In this document: piece after piece, positions 27,289 through 35,434 of the stretch
How positions within the stretch are numbered: the first letter of the stretch is position 1
Layout of the letters: the number at the start of each line of letters is the position of its first letter
Source of the DNA: Acaryochloridaceae cyanobacterium RU_4_10
GTDB taxonomy: Bacteria > Cyanobacteriota > Cyanobacteriia > Thermosynechococcales > Thermosynechococcaceae
Length of the DNA stretch: 36,648 nucleotides
Direction of reading: 5' to 3'
Assembly (NCBI GenBank): GCA_012032135.1
Contig: JAAURS010000003.1
Location: 1-36,648 of the forward strand
Notes under the pieces: model-generated
What the model was told of the DNA's origin: nothing
The model's database searches: none
What the model saw: the letters and a program-made list of their open reading frames with translations, nothing else
Made by a program: the position numbers and the translations under genes

Positions 27289-28835
27289 ATGAATCAGGAA
27301 GAATTTGACAACATCTTGAATACCTTGCCTCCCGATAGAAAAGAGGTTTTGCAGTTATTATTGCAAGGAGACAAAAACTCAGATATTGCTAAAAAGAGAG
27401 GTGTGACAACAGGAACTATTGGGACTCATACTTCCTTAGCTTATAGGGCATTTAGATGTACGAGGAGGGCAATTCATGACTCTCCTAGAGATAAATTAAT
27501 TACTTTGTTTTGCAACTTCAAAAGAGATTGGGTTGCTCCTCATCTTCGGAAGAATCTTGATTGTCCCAAATTAGATGAATACATTGACATAAAAAATACT
27601 ACTTCCAATAAATTCATCAAAGATGGGACCGAGTGTTTCAATCATCAAAATATAAAGAAGCGATCGACTGCTTCAAAGAAGCGATCGAAGCCGATCCTAC
27701 CGATCCGATTGCACAAATTTTTCTCAATAATGCTCGCGCTTACCTGCGGGGCTGTGACTGCTTGCTAGATAGACCTTTGAAGGTTGTGGTGGTTGTCTCC
27801 TATTCTCAGAATGTTTTCCACATAGATGCCACTCAAAATGTATTGAAAGGTGTGGCCGATGCTCAAGATAAATTTTATGAGGGCAATCGTAAAAGTGGAC
27901 GCTTGCTAGAGATAATTGTCGCCGACGATCGCAACCAACCAGAAGTTTCTAAAAAATTGGCTGAAATTTTCTCTAATGATGAAACTATTTTGGGAATCAT
28001 TGGGCATCACTCCTCTGAAGGAACCCAAGCAGCATTGTCAATTTACGAACAAAAACAACTTGCATTAATTTCCCCAAGCAGCACGAGTAGTAGATTGATA
28101 AGTAGAATCTTCTTCCGTACTGTTGGTTCTACAGAAGTAGTGGCCAATGTATATGCACGTTTTATTACGGAGAGTTTGAAATTAAATGAGATCGTCATTG
28201 TTTACCATGAAAAGAATGAATATAGCCAAACACTCAAGGATGATTTTGAAACCGCTTTTCATTTGCGAGGCGGGAAAATCATTCATTCAATCTCTCATAT
28301 AAACGATCTTTATCTAGATAGCAACGGATTAATAGAAGAGATTCGGAGAAGGACCAAATCTAAAGCTGTACTAGTGATGTCTAGTATTGAAACCAATTCA
28401 GTAGCCCTAGCTCTTGCTAGGGCAAATTCTAAACTCAATCCTCAAAGGCTGCAATTGTTGTTTTCTACATCATTGCCTGAAATGCCAACGGTAGAAATAG
28501 GAAAGGAAGCTGTCGAGGAAGTAGTTTTCATTAGTCCTTGTCTTACAGAAAATTCTGATTATACCGAGCAAGCTAGACAAAGATGGAAACAACAAAAACT
28601 AAACTGGCGCGTTGTTACTAGTCATGATGCTACTCAAGCCTTAATAGAAGCAATAAGATTCTCCAAGCAGCCGACGCGAAGGAAGGTCTTAACACATTTG
28701 GAGGAACTCGCTCAAACTTCGAGATTTGGACTGAATTGGTCAGCTTTAGATTGTCATTCTAGTCCTCAGAGAGGATATTGTATCGTTCAAATTTGCAACC
28801 ATAGGTTTGAAGAAATCCCCATTCCAGACGGATGA
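27289..28835 (+). CDS. HTH-TPR-receptor fusion protein, one frame break
   Basis: About 515 aa when joined. The N-terminal ~75 residues (MNQEEFDNILNTLPPDRKEVLQLLLQGDKNSDIAKKRGVTTGTIGTH) are a LuxR-like helix-turn-helix of the sort placed before NTPase or effector domains in many cyanobacterial signalling proteins. Then a short TPR (YKEAIDCFKEAIEADPTDPIAQIFLNNARAY), then a type 1 periplasmic-binding-like domain (VVVVVSYSQNVFH...ILGIIGHHSSEGTQAALSIYEQKQLALISPSS). No signal peptide or membrane helix, so the binding domain is cytosolic. The break near 27629-27634 needs one base to read DGTEnFQSSKYKEAIDC. I infer a ligand-responsive regulator. It is AT-richer than its neighbours. Confidence 0.75.
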
Positions 28836-28905
28836 ATTATCAAGATAAGCTGACTAGAAGTTCAAGGCTAAAAGGCGATCGCAGTTGTAAAAGTATTGGC
28901 ATTCA

Positions 28906-29565
28906 TTATTCTTGAAGAGGCTCGATGCATTGAACATCGTCCACCTTCACCCTATTCACTCTCGTACTGACTGGAAAAGCCTGCATTTGTTCATCTGGAA
29001 AGGGTTGTAGTAAGCCTGAAAGTTCGCGAGGTAGTTGAATGCTTGGGTCTAACCATCGTTCGCAATCATCAGGTTGCAGTATCACGGGCATTCGATCGTG
29101 AATGGTTTGCAACAAGGCATTTGCAGAAGTTGTCAGAATTGTGAAGGTTTCTAGATCGTTCCAGGTTTCCCACAATCCTGCGAAGGCAAACAGACCGCCT
29201 CCTATCATTGAAAAATAGAAAGGCTGTTTTGACCCATGCTGAACTTTTTGCCATTCGTAAAACCCATCGGCGGGTATGAGGCAACGGCGATACTTATAAG
29301 CGCTCCGAAACGAAGCCTTTTCTGCAACCGTCTCAGCACGAGCGTTGATAAAAGAAAACTTTGACGGATCTTTTGCCCAAGCAGGAATTAACCCCCAAAC
29401 CATGAGCCTGAATTCCCGTTCGCCCGAATCTCTGTCTTGCACGATCGCCCCCACAGGCTGTGAAGGGGCAATATTGTAACGAGGTGGAAAACTTGGCACC
29501 GCACTCAGACCGAAGGCTTTGGCAACACTGTCAGGCGATTGAGTAAGCGTAAAACGTCCGCACAT
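28906..29565 (-). CDS. SRAP-domain protein (YedK/HMCES family)
   Basis: 219 aa. Forms a covalent link with abasic sites in single-stranded DNA and protects them during replication. The catalytic Cys2 follows the initiator Met (MCGRFT). The other conserved residues are in NIAPSQ, SFINARAETVAEKASFR, PADGFYEWQ (the key Glu) and TIHDRMPVIL (the key His). Length normal. The start is fixed by Cys2 needing to be exposed after Met removal. It stands alone, and no SOS box was recognised in the 5' region. Confidence 0.93.
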   Translation of the reverse strand: MCGRFTLTQSPDSVAKAFGLSAVPSFPPRYNIAPSQPVGAIVQDRDSGEREFRLMVWGLIPAWAKDPSKFSFINARAETVAEKASFRSAYKYRRCLIPADGFYEWQKVQHGSKQPFYFSMIGGGLFAFAGLWETWNDLETFTILTTSANALLQTIHDRMPVILQPDDCERWLDPSIQLPRELSGLLQPFPDEQMQAFPVSTRVNRVKVDDVQCIEPLQE

Positions 29566-29812
29566 GATTATTTAAAACAGGTTTTGTATGACATCTGCGA
29601 TTGACTTAAACTATCTACAGTTTAGCGTCAGATTTCAGCTAATGTTGGGGTGTTTAATGGGGACAGGTTCGTTGGCTTGGCATCATTTTACGAAAGTGAC
29701 AAATTTTCGCAGAAACCGTCTGTTTGGTTCGGTTCCTCTCACTGTCAGCCCTTCATTGTATTTCGCTACCTTAATATTACTGACGCAAAACTCTCCCAGA
29801 TAGGAGACCTCT

Positions 29813-30133
29813 ATGAACGACTCAACCGCTCAAACCCTAGGTTCTTTTAATAGTCCGTTTAGTACAAACCCTTTGGCACAGTACATTCAATCTCTTCCCC
29901 AAGAAGCGATTGCACAAATGCATCAGCCTGAAATAGATGCGGCCAAACTTATGGAAGGCAACATAATTGGATTACTAGGCGCGTTGCCAAGCCAGCATTT
30001 CGATGTAACAATCGCCACCAGTCGGGAAAGCTTGGGACAACTCCTTGCATCTGCAATGGTATATGGATATTTCCTGCATACTGCAGAACAACGGATGGCT
30101 TTAGAAAATGCATTTCCAGAGTCAACACCGTGA
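29813..30133 (+). CDS. DUF760 protein
   Basis: A 106-aa protein of the DUF760 family found in cyanobacteria and plastids. Visible family pattern: YIQSLPQEAIAQMHQP, NIIGLLGALPSQHFDVTIATSRESLGQLLASAMVYGYFLHTAEQRMALE. Soluble, helical; function not known. AGGAGA lies close before the ATG at 29813. Shorter than plastid homologues, which carry two such domains. It is a lone gene. Confidence 0.85.
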   Translation: MNDSTAQTLGSFNSPFSTNPLAQYIQSLPQEAIAQMHQPEIDAAKLMEGNIIGLLGALPSQHFDVTIATSRESLGQLLASAMVYGYFLHTAEQRMALENAFPESTP

Positions 30134-30251
30134 GGCTACGCAGACTTTGGTTGTTAAAGAATTCTCTTTTAACCCCAAGTTGTAGGATGTCACGGGGAAG
30201 AAGTAGTACAGCTAAGCGTTGTTAGCAAGGGTATCATTTTCTAACAATGCC

Positions 30252-31058
30252 TCAGCACTGTACTACTGTTTTAGTTTGCGATGGAATGATTGGCAAAATA
30301 GGTCGTCCATCCTGAAACAAAATGAGCTGGTTGGGGGCGATCGCAGTCCACACTTCGTTATCCGTCAAAGGCAACGTTGCAATCACCGCTACTCGATCTT
30401 GCGGTGTTGTCAAACCCTGAAAATCAACCGTCACATCTTCATCAACCAAGTGAGCCTCAGCAAAAGGCGCTTGACGTACAATATAGTGCAGGTTGGTGCT
30501 GCAATGGGCAAAAAGATGAACTCCATCTGAAAGTAAGTAGTTGAATACCCCGTGAGCAGAAATTTGAGCAGTTATCTTCTGTAGGACTTCATAAAGCTGT
30601 TCCGCAGTGGGCATCCCATCAGGAAAAGCCGCGCGTAACGTTTCCAGGATGATGCAAAAAGCGCGTTCGCTGTCTGTATTGCCGACAGGTTTGTAGAGTC
30701 CTTCAATGGGGCCAGCAAAATCCTTGAGATCGCCATTGTGGGCAAACACCCAATAGCGCCCCCACAGTTCCCGCCGAAACGGATGGCAGTTTTCTAAAGA
30801 AATCTCCCCTTGGGTTGCTTTACGGATATGGGCGATTACATGCTTGGAGTGGATGGGATACTGCTTCACCAGTGCCGCCACAGGTGACGTGACCGAAGAC
30901 TTTTCATCAATATAGAGCCGGCATCCCAGCCCTTCAAAAAAAGCAATGCCCCAACCATCCTGATGGTCGTCTGTTTGGCCGCCCCTGGCACAAAAGCCCG
31001 TAAATGAGAAACAGATATCAGTGGGGACGTTGCAATTCATGCCTAAAAGTTGGCACAT
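30252..31058 (-). CDS. Class II glutamine amidotransferase, YafJ/EgtC-like
   Basis: 268 aa. Cys2 (MCQLLGMNC) would be the nucleophile after Met removal. The Ntn-fold markers TDDHQDGWGIAFFEG, HVIAHIRKATQGEISLENCHPFRRELWGRYWVFAHNGDL and NTDSERAFC follow. This is the stand-alone glutaminase type of YafJ/EgtC. Which acceptor it serves cannot be read from sequence. No ergothioneine genes are nearby. Start: codon 31056-31058. Confidence 0.88.
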   Translation of the reverse strand: MCQLLGMNCNVPTDICFSFTGFCARGGQTDDHQDGWGIAFFEGLGCRLYIDEKSSVTSPVAALVKQYPIHSKHVIAHIRKATQGEISLENCHPFRRELWGRYWVFAHNGDLKDFAGPIEGLYKPVGNTDSERAFCIILETLRAAFPDGMPTAEQLYEVLQKITAQISAHGVFNYLLSDGVHLFAHCSTNLHYIVRQAPFAEAHLVDEDVTVDFQGLTTPQDRVAVIATLPLTDNEVWTAIAPNQLILFQDGRPILPIIPSQTKTVVQC

Positions 31059-31108
31059 GGTTTTTCAGATGAGTCTAATTCTTCACTCTCCGTAATCTAG
31101 CCTATGTC

Positions 31109-31774
31109 CTAAGCTTTCATCCGTCCGCGTGCTTTGAACCACGTTGAAAACAAAACCAACGCCCCCGTCAACCCCAATGCGCCCAATAAAGGCCAAAGAT
31201 TGCCCGTAGATAACGCCTTAAAACTAGAACTGCCAATTAATACAAACGGCAACACGCTAGGAACCGTACCCAACGTTGTCCCTATCAAATAGTCGCGAAA
31301 CCGAATGGAGGTGAGGCCAGCGGCGAAGTTTACGATGCCATAGGGCATAACGGGAATCAACCGAATGGCAAACATATAAAACAATCCACCCCGATGAATT
31401 TCTGCATCCATGTCTTGCCATCGCCCAGCCAGTCGCTTTTCCATCACAGGACGTCCGATGGTGCGGGAGAAGAGAAATGCGATCGCAGCGGCCACAACAG
31501 CTCCCACACTGGTCCAGACAATCCCCAACCAAGGCCCAAACAGCAGTCCACCGGAGATATTCAGGGGTGTTGAGGGTAATAGGGCAAGGGTTCCAAATGC
31601 ATACAGCGTGACATAGCAAAGCGGTCCCCAAAATCCAGCCTGTCGAATCAAGGTTTGAAGTTGTTCTGGTTTGTAACCGCCTAAGGCATGAATGCCCAGC
31701 CATGTGATGAGCAGACAGGCAACGGCAAGAAGTATCCAGATGATGTGTTGTTTAGACAGCGGGAAGCGTTTCAT
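31109..31774 (-). CDS. VTT/TVP38-TMEM64 family membrane protein
   Basis: About 221 aa (MKRFPLSKQH) if started at the ATG 31772-31774; a GTG at 31807 gives 11 more residues. Helices: first about 10-29 (IIWILLAVACLLITWLGIHAL), then a VTT domain with PLCYVTLYAFGTLALLPSTPLNISGGLLFGPWLG, the AIAFLFSRTIGR segment, and FAIRLIPVMPYGIVNFAAGLTSIRFRDYLIGTTLGTVPSVLPFVLIG. Related proteins are scramblases or small-molecule transporters. No ribosome site is clear at either start. It lies 50 nt upstream of the amidotransferase on the same strand. Confidence 0.85.
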   Translation of the reverse strand: MKRFPLSKQHIIWILLAVACLLITWLGIHALGGYKPEQLQTLIRQAGFWGPLCYVTLYAFGTLALLPSTPLNISGGLLFGPWLGIVWTSVGAVVAAAIAFLFSRTIGRPVMEKRLAGRWQDMDAEIHRGGLFYMFAIRLIPVMPYGIVNFAAGLTSIRFRDYLIGTTLGTVPSVLPFVLIGSSSFKALSTGNLWPLLGALGLTGALVLFSTWFKARGRMKA

Positions 31775-31851
31775 TATGGGAAAGCTTGAGCGGGCGGATT
31801 CAGGCACTCATAGTTTACTAGTAAAGCCAAAAAGTGACACAGAATAACAAA

Positions 31852-31886
31852 AATGTCATGACATTGTCGGGCATTTGTGTTAGGGT
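31852..31886 (+). promoter_or_regulatory. TacAT promoter with palindromic operator
   Basis: AATGTCATGACATT (31852-31865) is a perfect palindrome. ATGACA (31858-31863) inside it could be -35, and TAGGGT (31881-31886) is -10 after 17 bp. The transcript would start about 15 nt before the antitoxin ATG. A ribbon-helix-helix antitoxin bound there would block polymerase. Confidence 0.55.
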
Positions 31887-31909
31887 GAATTTACAAAGAA
31901 AGTAAAGCT

Positions 31910-32200
31910 ATGGCGACAACTCAAACTCGTTCCGAAAAACTGGATTTGCGACTGACGCCTGCCGCTAAGCAAAAGCTCTACCGTGCTGCTGCTGCTGCCC
32001 ACCGTTCTGTCAGCGACTTTGTGCTCGAAAGTGCTTTGGCGCGAGCAGATGAAACACTGGCGGATCGGCAACATTTTGGGCTGGATGCCGAACAATGGGC
32101 TGCTTTCATGGACGCGCTCGATGCACCGCCCCGTCGTCACGAGCGCATGGAACGTCTGCTGAACGAGCCGAGCATCTTTGATCGACAGACTTCGACATGA
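31910..32200 (+). CDS. tacA: DUF1778 antitoxin (TacA-like)
   Basis: A 96-aa type II antitoxin. N-terminal ribbon-helix-helix DNA-binding domain (SEKLDLRLTPAAKQKLYRAAAAAHRSVSDFVLESALARADE), then a C-terminal tail that would wrap the toxin (HFGLDAEQWAAFMDALDAPP). Its last codons overlap the toxin start by four nt (ATGA), so the two are translated together. Family: DUF1778/TacA, the antitoxin of acetyltransferase toxins. Confidence 0.9.
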   Translation: MATTQTRSEKLDLRLTPAAKQKLYRAAAAAHRSVSDFVLESALARADETLADRQHFGLDAEQWAAFMDALDAPPRRHERMERLLNEPSIFDRQTST

Positions 32201-32697
32201 CGGTTCTCAGCATTGAGAAGCTGGATCGTCGTCATGCGGTAGAGCAATTCGACTGCGGTGAGGAATCTCTCAATCGTTTTTTGATCCAGTTTGCGTATTC
32301 CAATCAGCAGGCTAATGCTTCAAAGACCTATGTGGGTCTGGCAGATAACGACATCATTGGGTTCTATACGCTCGTGGTGGGCGAGGTGTCCTATGATGAC
32401 GCGCCAGCCCCTTTTTCAATCGCTCTGGCGCGTCATCCGGTGCCACTGATGTTGTTGGCGCGGTTGGCGGTTAGCCGGACGTGGCAAGGTAAGGGAGTCG
32501 GAGCGGGTTTACTGAAGGACGCAATGCAGCGCACGTTACAGGCTGCTGATATTGTTAGCATTCGCGCTATAACCACCCATGCAAAAAACGACACTGTCCG
32601 CGCTTTCTACGAACATTTTGGATTTATCCAATCTCCGACCGACCCGCTTCATCTCTTTGTCTTAACCAAAGACCTGCGACGGATGACGACAGGTTAA
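32197..32697 (+). CDS. tacT: GNAT-type acetyltransferase toxin (TacT-like)
   Basis: A 166-aa GNAT toxin. Relatives acetylate the amino acid on charged tRNAs and stop translation. The acetyl-CoA site RTWQGKGVGAGLLKDA is at about 92-107, and the substrate/catalytic part YEHFGFIQSP is near 129-138. The N-terminus LDRRHAVEQFDCGEESLNRFL is typical of the family. ATG at 32197 overlaps the antitoxin stop by four nt. Complete, no lesion seen. Confidence 0.92.
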   Translation: MTVLSIEKLDRRHAVEQFDCGEESLNRFLIQFAYSNQQANASKTYVGLADNDIIGFYTLVVGEVSYDDAPAPFSIALARHPVPLMLLARLAVSRTWQGKGVGAGLLKDAMQRTLQAADIVSIRAITTHAKNDTVRAFYEHFGFIQSPTDPLHLFVLTKDLRRMTTG

Positions 32698-32897
32698 GTC
32701 TGACCTACTACTGCTGCTCTGAACATCGGAGTTGCGATCGGATCGTCCATCGTTTTGTCGAAAGTCTACCCCCACCTATAGGTCTATAACCCTTGACCAG
32801 GCTAAGATCTCATAGCAAAGACTCTACAAAAAAGGGTGTATTCACTCTGGTCGATGACAAGCTTCTTGGCAAAACGTGAGAAAGTATCTAGCCTTGT

Positions 32898-32924
32898 CAA
32901 GCATAGCACTAAGTGCTATGCTTG
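32898..32924. promoter_or_regulatory. 27-bp palindrome upstream of RelE/Xre pair
   Basis: CAAGCATAGCACT, one A, then AGTGCTATGCTTG: arms of 13 bp, perfect. It ends 17 nt before the toxin ATG. Size and place fit an operator for the Xre-type antitoxin, which binds dyads of this kind in other HigBA-like pairs. Confidence 0.6.
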
Positions 32925-32941
32925 GATGAAGAGATTATGGT

Positions 32942-33322
32942 ATGAAAATACACAAAACACGATGGTTCGTCCGTTGGGCGCGGAAACAGGGACTTAATGA
33001 TCTTAGTCTTTGCGACGCCGTACGCGAGATGAAGGAGGGGCTTTACGAAGCCGATCTAGGGAGCGGTCTGATCAAAAAGCGGATTGCCCGCCCTGGACAA
33101 GGAAAACGAGGCAGCTTCCGCACACTGATCGCAACCAACAGAGGAAACCGCTGGATTTTCGTCTACGGCTTCTCGAAAAACGAGCGTAGTAACCTTGATA
33201 AGGATGAAGCAGAAGCGTTGAAAAAGTTGGCTTCAGCGCTTCTGTCTCTTACTTCAGAGGCGATGGAGAAGGCTAAAAGTGCTGGTGAATTGATAGAGGT
33301 AAATTGCGATGCGGAAGACTAA
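32942..33322 (+). CDS. RelE/ParE-family toxin
   Basis: 126 aa. Sequence pattern of the RelE-type toxin in toxin-first pairs (FVRWARKQGLNDLSLCDAVREMKEGLYEADLGSGLIKKRIARPGQGKRGSFRTLIATNRGNRWIFVYGFSKNERSNL). Relatives cut mRNA on the ribosome. The tail ~100-126 is longer than usual. ATG 32942 is preceded by the palindrome at 32898-32924. Overlaps the antitoxin by 14 nt. Confidence 0.88.
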   Translation: MKIHKTRWFVRWARKQGLNDLSLCDAVREMKEGLYEADLGSGLIKKRIARPGQGKRGSFRTLIATNRGNRWIFVYGFSKNERSNLDKDEAEALKKLASALLSLTSEAMEKAKSAGELIEVNCDAED

Positions 33323-33623
33323 ATCACCGATTCTTGAAGCTGTGCACGAAACAGCCTCAGGACTGCATAAGGCTGGCGTAATGGATCGAGTCACAATGCG
33401 CGAGTTCGACCAGATATGTTTGCTTCCAGTTGAGCCGCTAGAGCCTGAGCAAATTAAGCAAATCCGCGAAGCCTCAAATGTTAGCCAAGCCGTTTTTGCG
33501 GCTGTGTTAAATACAAGCGTATCAACGGTTCAGAAGTGGGAAATTGGTCAGAAGCGTCCCGCAGGTACCGCTCTTAAACTCCTTCACCTCGTTCAGAAAC
33601 AAGGTCTGGAAAGTATGCTGTGA
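33309..33623 (+). CDS. Xre-type antitoxin (HigA-2/NadS-like)
   Basis: 104 aa. Residues ~55-95 hold a helix-turn-helix (EQIKQIREASNVSQAVFAAVLNTSVSTVQKWEIGQKRPAGTALKLLHLV). The N-terminal ~45 residues would clasp the toxin. Starts within the toxin gene's 3' end. Neutralises the toxin and likely represses the pair. Confidence 0.88.
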   Translation: MRKTKSPILEAVHETASGLHKAGVMDRVTMREFDQICLLPVEPLEPEQIKQIREASNVSQAVFAAVLNTSVSTVQKWEIGQKRPAGTALKLLHLVQKQGLESML

Positions 33624-33954
33624 GGACTCTGAGTGCGAAGCGAAGATCGCCAATCGTTTTGTCGAGAGTTTGCCTATACCCACAGGGCGAACAGCCTTGC
33701 ACTACCGTACTCCATCCCCCACCGACTCAACAAAATGGTTCATTTTGTCAAAGGTTTTGTAGTAGCGCATTTAAAATGCTATCAGGGTGCTATGAGCTGT
33801 ATTCCGCTAGGAAATAAATATTGCTGATCTAGCGGATGCTCTATAGCATCCTATAAACGATAAAAATTGATAACCAAGCCTGCCAAAAAGTCGCATATTA
33901 AAGAACGATCTATAATTTTGTAGTATGCTGATTTACGATTAAATATATAAAAAT

Positions 33955-34953
33955 ATGACATCTAAAGATGCACCTGAGTTTGAAATTTCATCTGTTGGTG
34001 AACTTATAGATCTCGTTGAGCAGACAGGCGAAATAATTGATTACGTTTATCGTGGACAAAGCAGTAAATATGAATTCTTAACAACCTCGCTTGAGCGATA
34101 CGCTTTGACCGATAGAGAAGTTGAAGATCTTGAACAGCTCAATCCAGGTACCAGCTTTCAGGATCCCATTAGTCGTAGGGGATTTCTATGTAATGCAGAA
34201 GGACGTCTATTAAAAACTTATAAAGAGCGAGCACACAATCACCTAGGAAATCTTCCCAGTCCAAAAGATCATCTTGGATGGCTAGCATTGATGCAACATC
34301 ATGGTGCACCAACAAGATTACTTGATGTCACCCGTTCAATATTCGTAGCACTGTATTTTGCAACTCTTCACAACGACAATAGTGACGGGATTGTCTATTC
34401 TATTTATGATTCCGATTGGTTTTATATGTGCGCAGGTAAACAGGCACAACCTGAATATATAACCAAACTTTTCAATCCTGATGGACCTAACGCTACAGAA
34501 CGGGCTAATCGAGTTCTTAGATTGGAGCTTCCACGAAGTACGTATCGTTCGGATGATCCAAAAGCAGTTCCAGGTATTCTTAGAGTTCGGCCTAGACAAC
34601 TGAGCAAAAGACAAATTGCCCAACAGGGTGAGTTCCTAATGCCGATGACGGTAGTTCAATCCTTCGAAGAGAACCTAGAAGCACTGTTTGATCTAAGCGC
34701 ATCGGATTATCTCTTAACCGACGAACAAGTTAAAGCCTTTGAGAAGGACAAACAACTCTATCCATATAAAGCAATGACGCCAGATCCTGTAATGCAACCC
34801 ATTGTAAAATTCAGGATACCTCGAAAGCACTTCCGAACTATAAGAATCACACTTATGCAAATGAATATTACGACTGAATCACTGTTCCCTGATTTTGATG
34901 GCTTTACAAAATCTATGCACGAACTTGTTCAACGTACAAAAGATTTTTATTGA
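33955..34953 (+). CDS. FRG-domain protein
   Basis: A 332-aa protein of the FRG family. The FRG motif Y-R-G-Q occurs in YVYRGQSSKYEFLTTSLERYAL. Other family marks are HLGWLALMQHHGAPTRLLDVTRSIFVALYFATL and KRQIAQQGEFLMP. The function is not settled; FRG proteins are frequent next to toxin-antitoxin and phage-defence genes. It is AT-rich, has no HIP1 octamer and follows two toxin-antitoxin pairs. No ribosome site is evident; the ATG at 33955 is the only reasonable start. The 333 nt upstream hold only small hairpin-like AT-rich DNA. Confidence 0.85.
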   Translation: MTSKDAPEFEISSVGELIDLVEQTGEIIDYVYRGQSSKYEFLTTSLERYALTDREVEDLEQLNPGTSFQDPISRRGFLCNAEGRLLKTYKERAHNHLGNLPSPKDHLGWLALMQHHGAPTRLLDVTRSIFVALYFATLHNDNSDGIVYSIYDSDWFYMCAGKQAQPEYITKLFNPDGPNATERANRVLRLELPRSTYRSDDPKAVPGILRVRPRQLSKRQIAQQGEFLMPMTVVQSFEENLEALFDLSASDYLLTDEQVKAFEKDKQLYPYKAMTPDPVMQPIVKFRIPRKHFRTIRITLMQMNITTESLFPDFDGFTKSMHELVQRTKDFY

Positions 34954-34980
34954 AATAAATTTGACTCAATTGAAAAGTAT

Positions 34981-35023
34981 CGCCAACCTTTAACAAAAGA
35001 GTTTCTTTTGTTAAAGGTTGGCG
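34981..35023. terminator. Perfect 20-bp stem, 3-nt loop
   Basis: CGCCAACCTTTAACAAAAGA (34981-35000), loop GTT, then its exact reverse complement to 35023. It lies 28 nt after the FRG stop. No T run follows on either strand, so termination would be unusual. Confidence 0.55.
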
Positions 35024-35196
35024 AGAACGGGCCTGATTCAAATCTCGAATCTGTGTCGGACTGTAGCGATCACCCTAGCATTTGCTTAAAGTCCGCGATC
35101 GGCTGCATCTTAATCACTGAGCAAGCGCAGAGGGTCTTTTGCCGGAAAGGGAGGAAGGCGATCCCATTTTAGGTTGCAGTATTACGAATGCGATAG

Positions 35197-35427
35197 CTAC
35201 GCACCAAGAGTCCGCAAACTAAAGGGATTGATCGTTTCTGGGGCATCTGGGGTGAAGGTATTGAAAAGGCTGCCTTGAGCGGGTCTGACATCTTGGATAA
35301 CCTGTTGTTGGTATTGAGACACGCGCTGCTTCCAGTTTTGCACTGCATCGGCACTCATTTCGAATTGAGGTGCGACATCTAAACTGGAATGGCGAATGTG
35401 TCTTAGTTCAAGGTCTGAAAATAGCGA
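35197..35427 (-). pseudogene. Fragment of an N-terminal protein domain
   Basis: A 76-codon open frame without its own clear start reads SLFSDLELRHIRHSSLDVAPQFEMSADAVQNWKQRVSQYQQQV and ends INPFSLRTLGA. It has protein-like composition but no complete domain. The layout recalls the N-terminal part of a cyanobacterial GIY-YIG-type protein from memory, and I could not check it. It begins 7 nt after the Rpn stop and is truncated by a stop at 35197-35199. Confidence 0.4.
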
Positions 35428-35434
35428 TCATTGT

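Noticed and set aside
27238-27768. Separate 176-aa protein ending in a hydrophobic tail
   Set aside because: Its last ~45 residues are a shifted reading of the TPR region; the real continuation is in the frame open from 27633.
35020-35060. tRNA gene (a TTCAAATC-like loop)
   Set aside because: No acceptor or anticodon stem can be built around it.
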